Positions 62,515-64,000 of a stretch of DNA of 64,000 nucleotides are shown piece after piece. A model generated the notes under the pieces. The model was given only the letters and a program-made list of their open reading frames with translations. It did no database searches and had not been told where the DNA came from. Position numbers and translations under genes: made by a program. How positions within the stretch are numbered: the stretch's first letter is position 1; every line of letters begins with the position of its first letter. The stretch is from Bradyrhizobium australiense (GTDB lineage Bacteria > Pseudomonadota > Alphaproteobacteria > Rhizobiales > Xanthobacteraceae), in assembly GCF_013114825.1 (NCBI RefSeq), contig NZ_JAAVLX010000009.1:62001-126000 (forward strand), in the 5' to 3' direction.

Positions 62515-63711
62515 ATGACCCAAGCCGCCCATCCGTTCGAGGCGCTGATGAACATCACCGCCCGCCCGCAGGCCGTGTTTGTCCGCGGCGAAGGCGCGTA
62601 TCTCTGGGATGACGCCGGCAAGCGCTATCTCGATTTCATGCAGGGTTGGGCCGTCAACTGCCTCGGCCATTCGCCGCCGGTCGTCGCTGACGCGCTTGCG
62701 GCGCAGGCAAAACTGCTGTTGACGCCAAGCCCCGCCTTCTACAACGGTCCCAGCCTGAAGCTCGCGCAAGCACTTCGCGAGAAGAGCTGCTTCGATCAGG
62801 TCTTCTTTGCGAATTCCGGCGCGGAGGCCAATGAAGGCGCCATCAAGCTGGCGCGGAAGTACGGCGCGAAATTCAAGAACGGTGCATTCGAAATCATCAC
62901 GTTCGAAGGCGGATTTCACGGCCGCACGCTTGCAACGATGTCCGCATCGGGCAAGAAGGCGTTCGAGCCGCTGTTCGAGCCGAAAGTATCGGGCTTCCGC
63001 AAGGCCAAGCTCAACGATCTCGATTCAGTGAAGGCGCTGATCTCCGACAACACGGTCGCCGTGATGCTGGAGCCGATCCAGGGCGAAGCCGGCGTCTGGC
63101 CGGCAACCGATCAATTCCTGAAGCAGTTGCGCGCGCTGACGAAAGAGCACGGTCTGCTGCTGATCGTCGACGAGATCCAGACCGGCATGGGCCGGACCGG
63201 AAAGCTATTCCATTACGAACACGCCGGCATCGAGCCCGACATCATGACGCTCGGCAAGGGCATCGGCGGCGGCGTGCCGCTCGCCGCCCTGCTCGCTACC
63301 GAACATGCCTCCTGCTTCGAACACGGCGACCAGGGCGGCACGTTCAACGGCAATCCGTTGATGTGCGCCGCTGGCCTTGCCGTGCTTGAGGAGGTTTCGA
63401 AGCCGCAATTCCTGAAGACGGCTGCGGACGCCGGGCTGTTCCTGGAAAGCGAACTGCAAAAACTGTCCGCACGGCACGGTCTTGGCGAAGTTCGCGGCCG
63501 CGGGCTGTTGCTGGCACTCGACCTGAAGCTGCCGATCGGCGCCGCGATCGTAGCCGAGGCGCTTGCCGATGGTGTCCTCATCAACTCGCCGCAGCCCGAT
63601 GCGCTCCGCTTTATGCCGGCGCTTAACGTCACGCGTGAGGAGATATCGCTAATGATCGATTGCCTTGATGCGATTTTGGTGAAGGCAGGTGCGGCGCGGC
63701 GGGTGGCGTAG
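62515..63711 (+). CDS. argD: Class III aminotransferase, acetylornithine transaminase type
   Basis: 398 residues, PLP-dependent. Key segments are FANSGAEANEGAIKLARKYG, ITFEGGFHGRTLATMSASG, LLIVDEIQTGMGRTGKLF and the PLP-lysine segment DIMTLGKGIGGGVPLAALLA. The arrangement and length match ArgD, which makes acetylornithine in arginine biosynthesis and can serve as succinyl-diaminopimelate aminotransferase. GAGGAG lies about 8 bases before the ATG. argF, the usual neighbour, is not seen here. Confidence 0.9.
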   Translation: MTQAAHPFEALMNITARPQAVFVRGEGAYLWDDAGKRYLDFMQGWAVNCLGHSPPVVADALAAQAKLLLTPSPAFYNGPSLKLAQALREKSCFDQVFFANSGAEANEGAIKLARKYGAKFKNGAFEIITFEGGFHGRTLATMSASGKKAFEPLFEPKVSGFRKAKLNDLDSVKALISDNTVAVMLEPIQGEAGVWPATDQFLKQLRALTKEHGLLLIVDEIQTGMGRTGKLFHYEHAGIEPDIMTLGKGIGGGVPLAALLATEHASCFEHGDQGGTFNGNPLMCAAGLAVLEEVSKPQFLKTAADAGLFLESELQKLSARHGLGEVRGRGLLLALDLKLPIGAAIVAEALADGVLINSPQPDALRFMPALNVTREEISLMIDCLDAILVKAGAARRVA

Positions 63712-63720
63712 TCGCGCTCA

Positions 63721-63800
63721 CGTCATTCCGGGGCGATGCGCAGCATCGAACCCGGAATCTCGAGATTCCGGGTCTGGTGCTAACGCACCATCCCGGAATA
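63721..63800. repeat. Palindromic intergenic repeat element
   Basis: The centre at 63751-63772 is a perfect 22-base palindrome reading outward from CTCGAG. The flanks CGTCATTCCGGGGCGATGCG and CGCACCATCCCGGAATAACT form an imperfect outer stem. This is another dispersed Bradyrhizobium element. It lies between the convergent argD and quinone oxidoreductase genes and could terminate both. Confidence 0.8.
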
Positions 63801-63809
63801 ACTGCGTCA

Positions 63810-64000
63810 TCACGGCCGCAGGATCGCCGCCCCCGTGGTCGCCCGGCTCTCCAGCTCAGTATGCGCCTTCGCCGCGTCCTTCAGCGCGTAAGCATGATTG
63901 ATCGGCACATGGAGCTTGCCGTTGATGACGGCGGCAAACAGCGTGTCGGCGCCTTCGAGCAGGTCCTTGCGGGTGCTGACATAGTCATTGAGCTTCGGCC
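63810..64000 (-). CDS. Quinone oxidoreductase (QorA-like), C-terminal part
   Basis: The frame enters from the right edge and ends at TGA 63810. It reads PKLNDYVSTRKDLLEGADTL, then FAAVINGKLHVPINHAYALK, then DAAKAHTELESRATTGAAIL, then RP. This is the standard C-terminus of zinc-independent NADPH:quinone oxidoreductases of the medium-chain family (AAKAHTELESR.TTGAA). About 63 residues are visible. Confidence 0.8.
   Translation of the reverse strand, partial: PKLNDYVSTRKDLLEGADTLFAAVINGKLHVPINHAYALKDAAKAHTELESRATTGAAILRP

Overview
The window looks like chromosome from an alphaproteobacterium of the Bradyrhizobium/Rhodopseudomonas group. The reasons are high GC with C/G-ending codons in the intact operons, a nasT-nasS-nirA arrangement as in Bradyrhizobium, a large Pat-type acyl-CoA ligase/acetyltransferase, FixJ/FixK fragments, many small lineage-specific proteins, and two palindromic intergenic repeats of a kind I recognise from Bradyrhizobium. 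No tRNA, rRNA or CRISPR array was seen. This was all done by eye: family names rest on remembered motifs and nothing was searched.

About 0-10 kb is accessory DNA: a NYN-domain protein, DUF6894, two HEPN-like proteins (one overlapping a serine recombinase), a zinc-ribbon protein, a phage terminase small-subunit remnant, an XRE regulator, and a TolB/TPR gene broken by three frameshifts. About 10.3-18 kb is an intact metabolic and signalling block: a rhodanese, a small orphan domain, a class III cyclase/ATPase whose C-terminus has been replaced by a copy of that orphan domain, DUF1326, a Tat-exported metallo-beta-lactamase-fold protein coupled to a SCO1 copper chaperone, and a nitronate monooxygenase between direct repeats. 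About 18-25.4 kb is a graveyard of phage and small-gene remnants: broken zinc-ribbon paralogs, a broken two-gene cassette present twice, primase and ParB-like pieces, and a LuxR fragment.

About 25.5-34.3 kb resembles a low-oxygen/stress regulon: Pat ligase, a phasin-like protein, a broken universal stress protein, and an alcohol dehydrogenase-kinase-CHAD operon. Four FixK/FNR-like boxes (TTGA-N6-TCAA) lie by these genes. Beside them are truncated CBS, fixJ and fixK remnants, so control presumably comes from a regulator elsewhere. About 34.6-40 kb holds a class III aminotransferase remnant spliced to a DsbA gene, a Bug-type binding protein, a PilZ protein, an acyl-CoA dehydrogenase-like flavoprotein, a frameshifted glyoxalase-fold gene and an LTXXQ protein.

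About 40.5-47.5 kb is a sugar-type ABC importer with a D-2-hydroxyacid dehydrogenase and an amidase, probably a catabolic operon for an unknown substrate. About 47.6-55.2 kb holds a periplasmic cyclohexadienyl-dehydratase-like protein, a DUF2147 protein, a cupin/RraA pair and the 5-oxoprolinase genes pxpBCA. About 55.3-60.8 kb is the nitrite-assimilation locus: nasT-nasS, then nirA and a flavoprotein partner behind a sigma-54-like promoter and a leader with a candidate NasT hairpin. rimO and argD follow, and a quinone oxidoreductase runs off the right edge. Many breaks are single-base, several in homopolymers, so some may be sequencing errors.
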